Below are positions 40,092-48,738 of a stretch of 64,000 bases of DNA, one piece after another. The stretch's first letter is position 1. Each line of letters opens with the position of its first letter. Location: contig NZ_CP022221.1 in NCBI RefSeq assembly GCF_004114935.1, positions 7,895,001 to 7,959,000 on the forward strand. Reading direction: 5' to 3'. The position numbers and the translations under genes are program-made. The DNA is from Bradyrhizobium zhanjiangense. Lineage in GTDB: Bacteria > Pseudomonadota > Alphaproteobacteria > Rhizobiales > Xanthobacteraceae. The notes under the pieces are model-generated. The model saw only the letters and a program-made list of their open reading frames with translations. It searched no databases and was not told the DNA's origin.

Positions 40092-40916
40092 TTAGGTTCC
40101 GACGCAGAGTGTGGCGCGCTGCTTGCGCAGCAGCGCGATCACCGACAGTGCGGTGATCAGGCCCGTCTTGGGATTTTCGGACGGGACGTTCTCGATCGAC
40201 ATCGAGAACCGCGCCGAATCCGCCTCGACCTCGATGCGATGAACGTTGCGCGTCACGGTCGGGTCGGCCCAGATCTGGACCTGGGTGCGGTCGGGCCCGA
40301 CGCCCGCAAGCGACAGCGCCACCGCGACGTTGAGATTGGCCGGAAACCCCTTTGCGGCCTCGCGCGCGGTGCCTTCGAACAGCTTGAGCGGCTCGCGCAG
40401 CTTGTCGATGTCGATGTTGTTCTCGACGATGAACGGCGCGCCCTTCAAGCCGTCGATCGGCTTGCGCGTCACCATCTTCACGGAATGAATGGTGCCGATC
40501 GCGGCAGCGTTGACGGCGTCGAGCCCGATCAGCGCGCCGGTCGGCACGATGATGCGGCCGCCATTGCCACGGGCAAGATCGACGAGATCGAAATTGTCGA
40601 GCAGCCCGCCGACGCTGACCACGACCGCGGTCTTGCCACGCCTGACCGCGGGCTCGACGATCTCGCGCAGATGCCGGCTTGGCGCGCATTCCACCACGAT
40701 GTCAGCGACTTCGCCGAGCTGGTCGATCGGCAAGACCCGCGGCGGGCGGCGCAGGCCACCGAGAAACGCCTGATGCTTGGCGGGATCGCGCGCGGCCACC
40801 GCCGACAGCGTCAGGCCTTCGATGCCTTGATCCAACGCAGCTGCGATCTTGGTGCCGATCGAGCCCAGCCCCGCAATGGCAACCCGCAACTCGCTCGACA
40901 CTCTCTGTTCAGACAT
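40092..40916 (-). CDS. nadX: Aspartate dehydrogenase
   Basis: A 274-residue NAD(P)-dependent L-aspartate dehydrogenase, which makes iminoaspartate/oxaloacetate plus ammonia and can feed NAD synthesis. The Rossmann motif VAIAGLGSIGTKIAAAL is at about 14-30. The catalytic region PTGALIGLDAV (about 124-134), GFPANLNVAVALSLAGVGPD (about 185-205) and NPKTGLITALSVIALLR near the end are characteristic of AspDH. Start ATG 40916 has AAAGGTGA upstream with normal spacing. The adjacent upstream gene on the same strand is the frameshifted LysR gene. It stands near the tartrate/malate locus, which handles C4 acids, but a functional link is inference. Confidence 0.9.
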   Translation of the reverse strand: MSEQRVSSELRVAIAGLGSIGTKIAAALDQGIEGLTLSAVAARDPAKHQAFLGGLRRPPRVLPIDQLGEVADIVVECAPSRHLREIVEPAVRRGKTAVVVSVGGLLDNFDLVDLARGNGGRIIVPTGALIGLDAVNAAAIGTIHSVKMVTRKPIDGLKGAPFIVENNIDIDKLREPLKLFEGTAREAAKGFPANLNVAVALSLAGVGPDRTQVQIWADPTVTRNVHRIEVEADSARFSMSIENVPSENPKTGLITALSVIALLRKQRATLCVGT

Positions 40917-40953
40917 CGCACTCACCTTTGATCCGAGCTTCCGTCATAGCGTC

Positions 40954-41867
40954 TCAGGCCTCCCGCGCATAGCTGCGCAGGCGCGCTTCCAGCACCGCCA
41001 GCATGGCGTCGCGGGCCGGATCGCGCGAGCCGCGCAGCCATGCGGCGGCGAGCGGCAGCCGACCGACCGGGCCGACCTGCTTCGGCCGGAGCGGCACGAA
41101 GCGTACGCCCGTCACCGCCATCCTCGCGGTCCAGCGCGGCACGATCGCAACGCCGAGCCGGGTTGCGACCAAGTTGATGATGGTCTGCTTCTCATCGGCG
41201 ACCTGCACGATGCGTGGTGTCAGGCCGGCCTGCTCGAACAGCTTCATCGTGAGGTCGTGGCTGTGCGGCCGCGAGCGGCGGTCGGGCACCAGCATCGCCT
41301 CGTCGGCGATGTCAGCCAGCCTGATCGACGTCCTTTTGGCCAGCAGATGCCGCTGCGGGAACGCCACGATGCCGTCTCCTGGAGCAGATCGCGGAATTCG
41401 AGCCGTTTGTCGGCGCGGTCGGGAGGGCGAACGAAGGCGAGATCGAGCGCGCCGGTCAGGATCTTCGGCAGCAGCCGGATCGTCTTGTCTTCGAGGAGCT
41501 GCACCGCGATGTCAGGATGCTTGTCGCGGAAATCGCGCAGCAGCGGCGGCAGCAATCCCGCGGCCGCGCTGTCGATGGCGCCGACGCGGAGCCGCCGCGC
41601 GCCTGCGCGTGAGCGGTTGCGCAAATTGCTCTCGACCGCCTCGACTCGGGCCAGGATGGCGCGAGCATCGCGCAGCAGCGTCGCGCCGTCCTCGGTGAGC
41701 GACACCGCGCGCGTCGTCCGCGCGAACAGCCGCGTGCCCAGATCCTCCTCCAGTAGCCTGATCTGGCGGCCGAGCGCGGAGGGCAGCATCTGGAGCTGCT
41801 GCGCCGCGCGGCCGAAATGCAGCTGTTCAGCCGCCGCCACGAAGCAGCGAAGCTGATGCAATTCCAT
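40954..41867 (-). pseudogene. LysR family regulator disrupted by a frameshift
   Basis: Two overlapping minus-strand frames together give a complete LysR protein. The first (from ATG 41867) has the HTH QLRCFVAAAEQLHFGRAAQQL and the effector start DKTIRLLPKILTGALDLAFV, up to EFRDLLQE. The second begins at about 41380 with GIVAFPQRHLLAKR and continues through the conserved KQTIINLVATRLGVAIVPRW to a stop at 40954. They join in sense if one G is added in CAGGAGACGGC near 41380 to make CAGGAGGACGGC (LLQEDGIVAFPQ). It is divergent from the MFS/dehydrogenase operon, which it presumably controlled. This is either real decay or a sequencing error. Confidence 0.82.
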
Positions 41868-41890
41868 TCGCCGGTCCTCTGATCCTCCTC

Positions 41891-41903
41891 ATGATTATAT
41901 CAT
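41891..41903. promoter_or_regulatory. Candidate LysR-type binding site
   Basis: ATGAT TAT ATCAT is a 13-base palindrome in the AT-rich gap between the divergent (frameshifted) LysR gene and the MFS gene. LysR boxes are often T-N11-A palindromes at such positions. Its small size makes the call tentative. Confidence 0.4.
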
Positions 41904-42020
41904 TTTTTTGTATAAACCAGCGCCAATTGAGTCTGCTGCGTGCCCCCGCCTAGGCTCGTCGCCGGCATGGGCCCTCCGGCCCGCCGACACAACGATAAAC
42001 CGGGATTGCAGGAGGCCAGG

Positions 42021-43319
42021 GTGGCGAGCGAGATTCAGACGCGCGTGCTGCGCAAGATCACCTTGCGCATCGTTCCCTTCATCATGTTGCTGTACTTCGT
42101 GGCCTTCATCGACCGCGTCAATATCGGCTTCGCGTCGCTGACGATGAACAAGGACATCGGCCTGTCGCCCGCGGTCTATGGCTTCGGTGCCGGCATCTTC
42201 TTCTGGGGCTATTTCCTGTTCGAGGTGCCCTCCAACATCATCCTGCACAAGATCGGCGCGCGGATCTGGATCGCGCGGGTCATGATCACCTGGGGCATCG
42301 TCTCGGCCGCGATGGCGTTCGTGCAAGGGCCGACCAGCTTCTACGTGCTGCGCTTCCTGCTTGGCGTTGCCGAAGCCGGCTTCTTTCCCGGCATCATCCT
42401 TTATCTGTCCTACTGGTTCCCGGCGCGCCAGCGCGCCGCGGTGACGGCTCTGTTCATGGCGGCCGCGCCGCTCTCGACCGTGCTGGGCTCGCCGATCTCA
42501 GGTGCACTGCTGGAGATGGACGGAATGCTCGGCTTCAAGGGCTGGCAATGGCTGTTCGTGCTGGAGGCGCTGCCGGCCGTGCTGCTCGGCTTCGTCGTGC
42601 TGGGCTTTCTGACCGACCGCCCCGAGAAGGCGAAATGGCTTGCCGAAGACGAGCGGCGCTGGCTGGTCGAGACCATGAACGTCGAGACCACCAGCAAGGT
42701 CGCGACTGCGAGCCACAGCATCTGGCGCGGGCTCGCCGATCCCCGTGTGCTGGCGTTGTCGCTGATCTATTTCGGCACTTCGGCCGGCCTCTATACGCTC
42801 GGCGTCTGGGCGCCGCAGATCATCAAGCAGTTTGGCCTATCCTCGCTTCAGGTCGGCTTTCTCAATGCGCTGCCGGCAACGGCCGCCGTCATCGCCATGA
42901 TCCTGTGGGCGCGGCATTCGGACCGCACCGGCGAGCGCACCTGGCACGTCGTGTGGGCCTGCCTGATCGCCGCTGTGGGACTTGCCTATGCCGGCCTTGC
43001 GGCCGGCGTTGTCGCCGTGCTGGTCGCGCTGACGCTGGTCAATATCGGCATCTCCTCGGCAAAACCGCCGCTCTGGAGCATGCCGACGCTGTTCCTGTCC
43101 GGACCCGCGGCCGCGGCCGGCATCGCCACCATCAACTCGATCGGTAATCTCGGCGGCTTCGTCGGTCCCGCCATGATCGGCTGGATCAAGAATCAGACCG
43201 GCAGTTTTGTCGGCGGGCTTTACTTCGTCGCCGGCCTGCTCGTTCTCTCTGCGGTCCTCACCCTGCTATTGTCGCGCGCGCAACCCGCGCCCGTCGAACC
43301 CGTCCCGCAATCCCACTGA
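42021..43319 (+). CDS. MFS transporter (anion:cation symporter type)
   Basis: A 432-residue inner-membrane carrier with twelve helices, resembling the ACS family that imports tartrate, phthalate and hexuronates. The sequence opens RVLRKITLRIVPFIMLLYFVAFIDRVNIGFASLTM in order, the ACS hallmark, with DIGLSPAVYGFGAGIFFWGYFLFEVPSN and helix 4-5 RFLLGVAEAGFFPGIILYLSYWFPARQR. Start GTG 42021 is chosen because AGGAGG lies seven bases upstream; there is no ATG nearby. The next gene, 20 bases downstream, encodes tartrate/D-malate dehydrogenase, so tartrate or a related C4 hydroxyacid is the likely substrate. The regulator gene opposite is frameshifted. Confidence 0.9.
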   Translation: MASEIQTRVLRKITLRIVPFIMLLYFVAFIDRVNIGFASLTMNKDIGLSPAVYGFGAGIFFWGYFLFEVPSNIILHKIGARIWIARVMITWGIVSAAMAFVQGPTSFYVLRFLLGVAEAGFFPGIILYLSYWFPARQRAAVTALFMAAAPLSTVLGSPISGALLEMDGMLGFKGWQWLFVLEALPAVLLGFVVLGFLTDRPEKAKWLAEDERRWLVETMNVETTSKVATASHSIWRGLADPRVLALSLIYFGTSAGLYTLGVWAPQIIKQFGLSSLQVGFLNALPATAAVIAMILWARHSDRTGERTWHVVWACLIAAVGLAYAGLAAGVVAVLVALTLVNIGISSAKPPLWSMPTLFLSGPAAAAGIATINSIGNLGGFVGPAMIGWIKNQTGSFVGGLYFVAGLLVLSAVLTLLLSRAQPAPVEPVPQSH

Positions 43320-43339
43320 TCTCTCAACGGAGCATTCTC

Positions 43340-44413
43340 ATGCGCACCCATTCGATCGCAGCCATTCCCGCCGACGGGATCGGTCCCGAGGTCATCTCGG
43401 CCGGAATCCGCGTGCTGGAGGCGCTGGCAAAACGCAGCGGCGATCTCGCCTTCAACGTCAAAACGTTCGACTGGGGCTCGGACTATTACAAAAAGCACGG
43501 CGTGATGATGCCGGCCGATGGGCTCACCGAGCTGAAGAAATTCGACGCGATCTATTTCGGCGCGGTCGGCGCGCCCGAAGTGCCCGACCACATCACGCTG
43601 TGGGGACTGCGCCTACCGATCTGCCAGGGCTTTGACCAATACGCCAACGTGCGGCCGACCAAAATTTTGCCGGGCGTCGCCTCGCCGCTGCGCAATGTCG
43701 GCGTCGGCGATCTCGACTGGGTGATCGTGCGCGAGAATTCGGAAGGCGAATATGCCGGCATGGGCGGCCGCGCCCACAAGGGCCTGCCGGAAGAAGTCGG
43801 CACGGAAGTCGCGGTCTTCACCCGCGTCGGCGTCGGCCGCATCATGCGCTATGCGTTCCAGCTCGCGCAGTCGCGTCCGCGCAAGCTGCTCACGGTCGTG
43901 ACCAAGTCGAACGCGCAGCGCCACGGCATGGTGATGTGGGACGAGATCGCCGCCGAGGTCGCCGCTGATTTTCCCGACGTCAGCTGGGACAAGATGCTGG
44001 TCGACGCCATGACGGTGCGCATGACGCTGCATCCGAAGAGCCTCGACACCATCGTGGCGACCAATCTGCACGCCGACATCCTCTCCGATCTCGCCGGCGC
44101 GCTCGCCGGGAGTCTCGGCGTCGCGCCGACCGGCAACATCGATCCGCAGCGCCGCTTCCCCTCGATGTTCGAGCCGATCCACGGCTCGGCTTTCGACATC
44201 ACCGGCAAAGGCATCGCCAACCCGGTCGCGACGTTCTGGACCGGCGCGCAGATGCTCGAGCATCTCGGCGAGAAGGACGCTGCCTCGCGGCTGATGGCGG
44301 CCGTCGAGCGCGTCTGCGCGGCCGGCGTTCTGACGCCTGATGTTGGTGGCAAGGCGACGACGAAGGAAGTGACCGACGCCGTGATCGACGCGATTCACGG
44401 GTCGAATGTGTGA
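43340..44413 (+). CDS. ttuC: Tartrate / D-malate dehydrogenase
   Basis: A 357-residue NAD- and divalent-metal-dependent beta-decarboxylating dehydrogenase acting on tartrate and/or D-malate. It belongs to the isopropylmalate/isocitrate dehydrogenase superfamily: IPADGIGPEVISAGIRVLEAL opens it, GAVGAPEVPDHITLWGLRLP is typical of the tartrate/malate branch, and FDQYANVRPTKILPG with VIVRENSEGEYAGMGGR gives the substrate loop. The metal and NAD sites are ADILSDLAGALAGSLG (about 230-247) and EPIHGSAFDITGKGIANPVA (about 274-295). Gene symbol by analogy with Agrobacterium TtuC/DmlA-like enzymes. It is in an operon with the upstream MFS carrier, fitting uptake and oxidation of a C4 hydroxyacid. Confidence 0.9.
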   Translation: MRTHSIAAIPADGIGPEVISAGIRVLEALAKRSGDLAFNVKTFDWGSDYYKKHGVMMPADGLTELKKFDAIYFGAVGAPEVPDHITLWGLRLPICQGFDQYANVRPTKILPGVASPLRNVGVGDLDWVIVRENSEGEYAGMGGRAHKGLPEEVGTEVAVFTRVGVGRIMRYAFQLAQSRPRKLLTVVTKSNAQRHGMVMWDEIAAEVAADFPDVSWDKMLVDAMTVRMTLHPKSLDTIVATNLHADILSDLAGALAGSLGVAPTGNIDPQRRFPSMFEPIHGSAFDITGKGIANPVATFWTGAQMLEHLGEKDAASRLMAAVERVCAAGVLTPDVGGKATTKEVTDAVIDAIHGSNV

Positions 44414-44458
44414 GGTCGTTGCCGCTATTGAGACTAGTCTTGCCGCTGGCTCCCTGCA

Positions 44459-44575
44459 CCTCTCCCGCTTGCGGGAGAGGTCGCGCCGAAGGCGCGGGTG
44501 AGGGCTCTCTCCTCTCGGGGTTCTCGCTTGCGGAGACACCCTCTCCCCACCCCTCCCCCGCAAGCGGCGGAGGGA
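44459..44575. repeat. Palindromic interspersed repeat (CTCTCCCGC...GCGGGAGAG family)
   Basis: CCTCTCCCGCTTGCGGGAGAGG at the left is a perfect hairpin, followed by GCGCGGGTGAGGG, TTCTCGCTTGCGGAGA and CCCTCTCCCCACCCCTCCCCCGCAAGCG. It occupies the gap after the dehydrogenase gene. It is related to copies at 5708, 32561 and 61884. Confidence 0.85.
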
Positions 44576-44599
44576 GCGCACCGACTACGATTAGAATCC

Positions 44600-45535
44600 C
44601 TACCTCCGCCCGGCCGGCGGCGGCATCGCCATCGCTGCGGCCGGCTCCGGCGGTGTCAGATGACGCGGGACGATGATGGTCTGGCCGGGGGTGAGCTGCG
44701 CATCCTCTGCAAGCGAATTGCTCTGCGCGAGCGACCACAGCGGCACGCGGTTAGCGGCGGCGATGCTCTCCATGGTGTCGCCGCGACGAACCGGCAGCCG
44801 AACGCCGCTGTCCCACAATTCGACCAGCGTATCTGCGGGCACGAGATAGCGCAGCGGCACGGCATCGGCCTTGGTCTGCGGTGGGATGCGCGGCAACTGC
44901 GTCACCATCTCGACGATTTGGCGATGGATGTCGTCGGACTTCTCGATGTTGATGTGCGAGACGCGCGCATTTTCCTTCAGATCATAGCTGGCATAATGGC
45001 CGCGAAAACCGGGCACGGCGACGACGTCGCCGCCGCCGAGCACGCTGTCGGACAGGAAGATGTTGATGAAGCGCTCGACATTGAGCGGCACGTCGCCGGT
45101 CGCATGCGCGGGATCGATGGCGATAACGAGGCTGATCGGGATGTTCTCCTTGGCCGCCATCTCCGAGATGACGATCGAGCACAGCCCGCCCATGGAGTGC
45201 CCGATCAGCACGATCGGTGCCGCCTTCTCCTTGTAGCTGGCGATGACGCGGTTGCCGATCAGCCGGCACAGGGTGAATTCGTAGACGTCGGCGGAGAAGC
45301 CGGCCTGCGTCAGCTTCTCGCCGAGCCGATCCATGCCGGTCGAGAAGATCGGCCCCATGGCGCCGCGGAACAGATAAACCTTCGGCGGCGGCAATGGCTC
45401 GAACGGCGGAGGCGGCGGCGCGGCGGGGACGGCCGCAGTGGTCTTGGACTTGGCCGGTGAGGCCGCGGCCATGCCGCTGCTCAAGGCGAGCAGCGCAACC
45501 GCTGCCAGCACGACTAGTCGCCTCACATAAATCAT
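44600..45535 (-). CDS. Secreted alpha/beta-hydrolase-like protein with C-terminal LysM
   Basis: A 311-residue exported protein. The signal peptide is RRLVVLAAVALLALSSGMAAA. After a Pro-rich linker (AAVPAAPPPPPFEPLPPPK) comes an alpha/beta hydrolase-like domain: VYLFRGAMGPIFSTGMDRLG at about 54-73, then the nucleophile elbow LIGHSMGGL with serine about 114, and AIDPAHATGDVPLNVERFINIFLS. The last 75 residues contain a LysM-like module (VRRGDTMESIAAANRVPLWSLAQSN) that would bind peptidoglycan. It is a paralogue of the protein at 50984-51703, which lacks the LysM. Start ATG 45535 leaves the signal peptide intact. Catalysis is suggested by the GHSMGG serine, but the substrate is unknown. Confidence 0.87.
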   Translation of the reverse strand: MIYVRRLVVLAAVALLALSSGMAAASPAKSKTTAAVPAAPPPPPFEPLPPPKVYLFRGAMGPIFSTGMDRLGEKLTQAGFSADVYEFTLCRLIGNRVIASYKEKAAPIVLIGHSMGGLCSIVISEMAAKENIPISLVIAIDPAHATGDVPLNVERFINIFLSDSVLGGGDVVAVPGFRGHYASYDLKENARVSHINIEKSDDIHRQIVEMVTQLPRIPPQTKADAVPLRYLVPADTLVELWDSGVRLPVRRGDTMESIAAANRVPLWSLAQSNSLAEDAQLTPGQTIIVPRHLTPPEPAAAMAMPPPAGRR

Positions 45536-45555
45536 CCGTCCAGCAGTCCCGCCAC

Positions 45556-45575
45556 GGGGAGGCAGTGGCCTCCCC
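45556..45575. terminator. Hairpin between marR and hydrolase genes
   Basis: GGGGAGGC AGTG GCCTCCCC is a perfect eight-base stem with a four-base loop, located between the marR stop codon and the following gene's start on the minus strand. There is no T-run, so this is a terminator-like or attenuating structure at best. Confidence 0.4.
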
Positions 45576-45714
45576 CGCGGGGCTTAGTGACCACCGATTG
45601 GGTGGATTTTGGGGCACGGAACCGGCTGCAGCCCCTCGGAAACCCGTCGAGCTGCCGCGCCTTGGCGGGAGATGACAGCTTTGCGACGATCGGCCTCAGA
45701 TCGTCCCAGAAGGG

Positions 45715-46194
45715 CTAGAGCGGCAGAATCCGGTTCAAGAGGTCAAGCAGCATGCGCTGCTCGGCCTCGCTGAGCGGCGCCAACATTCTTTCATTGTAGG
45801 GCTGCGTCAGCCTTGCCCCCTCGGCAATGAGCTTTGCGCCCTTTGGCGTCAGCATCAGCTCGACGGCGCGGCGATCGGACTTCGAGCGGTTGCGCTTGAT
45901 GAAGCCGGACGATTCGAGCTCGTTCAGAATCTTGATCAGGTTCGGCAGGCGCAGGCGGAGCACGCTGGCAAGGCTGCTGGGGGGAACCCCCGGATTGTCG
46001 CGAATGACGACGAAGATCGCATAGGTCGCGGGCGTCAAGCCCAATGCGGCAAACTCCTCGTAGAAGCCTTCGAAGAACTTCAGCTGGGCTAGGCGCAGCA
46101 TGAAGCCGGGCGTCCGCTGAAGCGCGCGCAAATCGAGCGATGTCTCCGATTGCTGAGCGGACTTCGCTCCGGGTCGTAACGCTTTCGAGCTCAT
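45715..46194 (-). CDS. MarR family transcriptional regulator
   Basis: A 159-residue winged-helix regulator. Its core is LKFFEGFYEEFAALGLTPATYAIFVVIRDNPGVPPSSLASVLRLR in register, then the recognition helix PNLIKILNELESSGFIKRNRSKSDRRAVELMLTPKGAKLI, where SKSDRRAVEL is the typical wing. The start ATG 46194 has TTGAGG just upstream. It is divergent from the binding-protein/P450 operon and separated from it by 113 bases containing a 23-base inverted repeat (46248-46270), which is its probable operator. MarR proteins of this kind usually respond to aromatic acids, in keeping with the CYP199-like enzyme it probably controls. Confidence 0.92.
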   Translation of the reverse strand: MSSKALRPGAKSAQQSETSLDLRALQRTPGFMLRLAQLKFFEGFYEEFAALGLTPATYAIFVVIRDNPGVPPSSLASVLRLRLPNLIKILNELESSGFIKRNRSKSDRRAVELMLTPKGAKLIAEGARLTQPYNERMLAPLSEAEQRMLLDLLNRILPL

Positions 46195-46247
46195 GATCCT
46201 CAATCCGCCGCGGCCGGCCATAAGCCAGCCGAATTGACACTCTCAAA

Positions 46248-46270
46248 AATAGCTATAAAATATAACTATT
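46248..46270. promoter_or_regulatory. Likely MarR operator upstream of the binding-protein/P450 operon
   Basis: AATAGCTATA AAA TATAACTATT is an inverted repeat with nine of ten pairs matched, in the 113-base gap between divergent marR and the binding-protein gene. It is AT-rich and overlaps the probable promoter region of both genes. Confidence 0.7.
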
Positions 46271-46307
46271 ATTCAGCGGCACCAAGACCGCGCATGGGAG
46301 GGAGACA

Positions 46308-47516
46308 ATGAACAGCAAATTCCTGCATAAATTATGCATGTTGGCCGCGATGCTGACGGCCGCACCGGCATTCGCCCAGGACGTCGTGAAGATCGGCATC
46401 CTGAACGACCAATCGGGTCCGTTCGCGAGCTATCAGGGCATCGGCTCGGTCATCGCCGCCAAGATGGCGGTCGAGGACTATGGCGGAAAGGCCGGCGGCA
46501 AGCCTATCGAGGTCGTCGCGGCCGACCATCAGAACAAGACCGACATCGGCATCGGCATCGCCAGGCGCTGGTACGAGAACGAAGGCGTCGATGCGATCTT
46601 CGACATTCCGAACTCGTCGATCGCTCTCGCTGTCGCCGGCATGAGCGCCGAAAAGAACAAGGTCTTCGTCGGATCAGGGGCCGGAACGGTGCTCCTGACC
46701 GGCGAGAAATGCACACCGAACACCGTGCACTGGACCTACGACACCTATGCCTATGGGCGCGGCCTCGGCAAGGCGATCGTGCAGCAGGGCGGCAAGAAGT
46801 GGTTCTTCATCACCGCCGACTATGCCTTCGGTCATGATCTGGAGAAGCAGGCGGCGGAGGCCGTGAAAGCGTCCGGCGGCGAGGTGCTCGGCAGCGTGCG
46901 GCATCCGCTCGGAACGGCCGACTACGCCTCCTTCCTGCTCCAGGCCCAGGCGTCGGGCGCGAACGTCATCGGCTTTGCCAATGCCGGGGACGACACCATC
47001 ACGTCGATGAAGCAAGCTGCCGAATTCGGGCTGACCAAGGACCACAAGCTGGCCGGACTGATCCTCGGCATGAACGGCCTGCCCGCGCTCGGACTGAAAT
47101 TTGCGCAGGGCGCGCAGATCATGAACCCGTTCTACTGGGATCTGAACGACGGCACGCGTGCTTTCGCGAAACGTTTCGCCGAACGCATTCCCTCGAAGGC
47201 CTATCCGAATGACATGCAGGCCGGCGTCTATGCCTCGGTCATTCACTATCTCAAAGCGGTCGACAAGGCCGGCGGCGCCAAGGACGGCAAGGCGGTGGTA
47301 GCGGCGATGAAGCAGATGCCGACCGACGATCCGCTGTTCGGCAAGGGCTACATCCGCAAGGACGGACGCAAGATCCATCCGCTCTACCTCTTGCAGGTCA
47401 AGGCTCCCGACGAGTCGACCTCCGCCTGGGATCTGTTGAAGGTGGTCGCCACGGTCAAGGGCGAGAACGCGTTCCGCTCCGAGAGCGAAGCCCAGTGCCC
47501 GCTGACGAAACAATAG
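46308..47516 (+). CDS. Periplasmic substrate-binding protein (branched-chain amino acid ABC type)
   Basis: A 402-residue secreted solute receptor. The signal peptide is LHKLCMLAAMLTAAPAFAQ with cleavage before DVVKIGIL. LivJ-like family features follow: GILNDQSGPFASYQGIGSVIAAKMAVEDYGGKAGGKPIEVVAADHQNKTDIG in order, DIPNSSIALAVAGMSAEKNKVFV, KWFFITADYAFGHDLEKQ, and the C-lobe QMPTDDPLFGKGYIRKDGRK. Relatives of this type (with TPNTVHWTYDTYAYGRGLGKA) are common in gene clusters for aromatic acid uptake. A strong GGGAGGGAGACA site precedes ATG 46308. No ABC permease or ATPase is nearby. The next gene, 16 bases downstream, is a CYP199-like P450, so the receptor probably delivers its substrate, with a transporter encoded elsewhere. 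Confidence 0.92.
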   Translation: MNSKFLHKLCMLAAMLTAAPAFAQDVVKIGILNDQSGPFASYQGIGSVIAAKMAVEDYGGKAGGKPIEVVAADHQNKTDIGIGIARRWYENEGVDAIFDIPNSSIALAVAGMSAEKNKVFVGSGAGTVLLTGEKCTPNTVHWTYDTYAYGRGLGKAIVQQGGKKWFFITADYAFGHDLEKQAAEAVKASGGEVLGSVRHPLGTADYASFLLQAQASGANVIGFANAGDDTITSMKQAAEFGLTKDHKLAGLILGMNGLPALGLKFAQGAQIMNPFYWDLNDGTRAFAKRFAERIPSKAYPNDMQAGVYASVIHYLKAVDKAGGAKDGKAVVAAMKQMPTDDPLFGKGYIRKDGRKIHPLYLLQVKAPDESTSAWDLLKVVATVKGENAFRSESEAQCPLTKQ

Positions 47517-47532
47517 CCGTTGGGAGCTGACC

Positions 47533-48711
47533 ATGAGCGGCATTGCATCGAGTCCGGTTGACCCGTTTGCGCCTGACTTCCTGATCGACCCCTATCCTGC
47601 CTATGAGGCGCTGCGCGCGCTCGGGCCTGCGTTCGCGCTGAAGCGCTACGGCGTGTGGGCCATGGCAGGCTATGCCGAGGTCGAGCCGGCCCTGAAGGAC
47701 TGGAAGGCGTTCATCAGTGGCGAGGGCGTCGGGCTCCACGGCATGAACCCGGCACTGCCAAAGCCGCTGACGCTCCAGATCGATCCGCCCGACCACGACA
47801 AAGGCCGGCGGGTTCTCGGCCGCACCCTGTCTCCGGGCGTCGCAAGGAAGCTGCGCGAGACGTTTCAGCGGGAAGCGGAGAAGAAGGTGTCGGAGCTGAT
47901 CGACAGAGGCTCATTCGATGCCGTCACCGATCTCGCCGAAGCCTATCCGATGAAGGTGTTTCCGGATGCGATCGGCATCCGGCCGGACGGCCGTGAGAAG
48001 CTGCTGGCCTGGAGCACGTTCGTGTTCGACAGCTTTGGCCCTGAGAACGAGATGCTAGCCGCATCGCGCAAGGCAGGTCTCGCGGCCCAGGGCTGGATCA
48101 TGGAATGTTGCGCACGAGATGCGCTACGGCCCGACGGGCTCGGCATGATGATCTACCAGGCGGCCGACGAGGGTGAGATCACCGAGCATGAGGCGACGCA
48201 TCTGGTGCGGCCGTTCCTCACCGCGGGGATCGACACCACCGTCAACGGCATCGGCAACACCCTGCTCGCGCTCGCCACACATCCGGATGAATACCGCAAG
48301 CTCCACCACAGGCCGGAGCTGGCGCGCAACGCCTTCGAGGAAGGCCTGCGCTACGATTCGCCGGTGCAGACGTTCTTTCGCACCACCTCGCGCGACGTCG
48401 AGATCGGCGGCGGCGTGATCCCGGCGCATCGCAAGGTGCTGCTGTTCATGGCCTCCGCCAACCGCGATCCCGCACGGTGGGACAAGCCGGACCGTTTCGA
48501 GGTGGAACGGGTTGCGACCGGACATGTCGGCTTCGGCGCCGGCATTCACGCCTGCGTCGGCCAGATGATCGCGCGTCTGGAAGGCGAATTGATCTTCAGC
48601 GAGCTCGCAAGGCGCGTGAAGACCATCGAGCTCACGGCGGAGCCGAAGCGCAGGCTCAACAATTCCCTGCGCGGCCTTGCGAGTATGCAGGTTCGCGTCG
48701 CGGCGGCCTGA
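47533..48711 (+). CDS. Cytochrome P450, CYP199-like
   Basis: A 392-residue soluble class-I P450. It closely resembles, from memory, the Rhodopseudomonas CYP199A family that O-demethylates 4-methoxybenzoate and related para-substituted benzoates. Visible motifs: I-helix TAGIDTTVNGIGNTLLALA (about 230-248), K-helix EEGLRYDSPVQTFFRTTSRDVEIGG (about 272-296), and the heme loop GHVGFGAGIHACVGQMIARLEGE with the thiolate cysteine at residue 341. Start ATG 47533 is preceded by GGGAGCTGACC. It lies 16 bases downstream of a solute-binding-protein gene under a MarR regulator. A ferredoxin and reductase are needed but not encoded nearby. The expected reaction is demethylation or hydroxylation of an aromatic acid; the true substrate is unknown. 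Confidence 0.92.
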   Translation: MSGIASSPVDPFAPDFLIDPYPAYEALRALGPAFALKRYGVWAMAGYAEVEPALKDWKAFISGEGVGLHGMNPALPKPLTLQIDPPDHDKGRRVLGRTLSPGVARKLRETFQREAEKKVSELIDRGSFDAVTDLAEAYPMKVFPDAIGIRPDGREKLLAWSTFVFDSFGPENEMLAASRKAGLAAQGWIMECCARDALRPDGLGMMIYQAADEGEITEHEATHLVRPFLTAGIDTTVNGIGNTLLALATHPDEYRKLHHRPELARNAFEEGLRYDSPVQTFFRTTSRDVEIGGGVIPAHRKVLLFMASANRDPARWDKPDRFEVERVATGHVGFGAGIHACVGQMIARLEGELIFSELARRVKTIELTAEPKRRLNNSLRGLASMQVRVAAA

Positions 48712-48738
48712 CTGCGTCGCATGTAGCGCCGCGATCGA

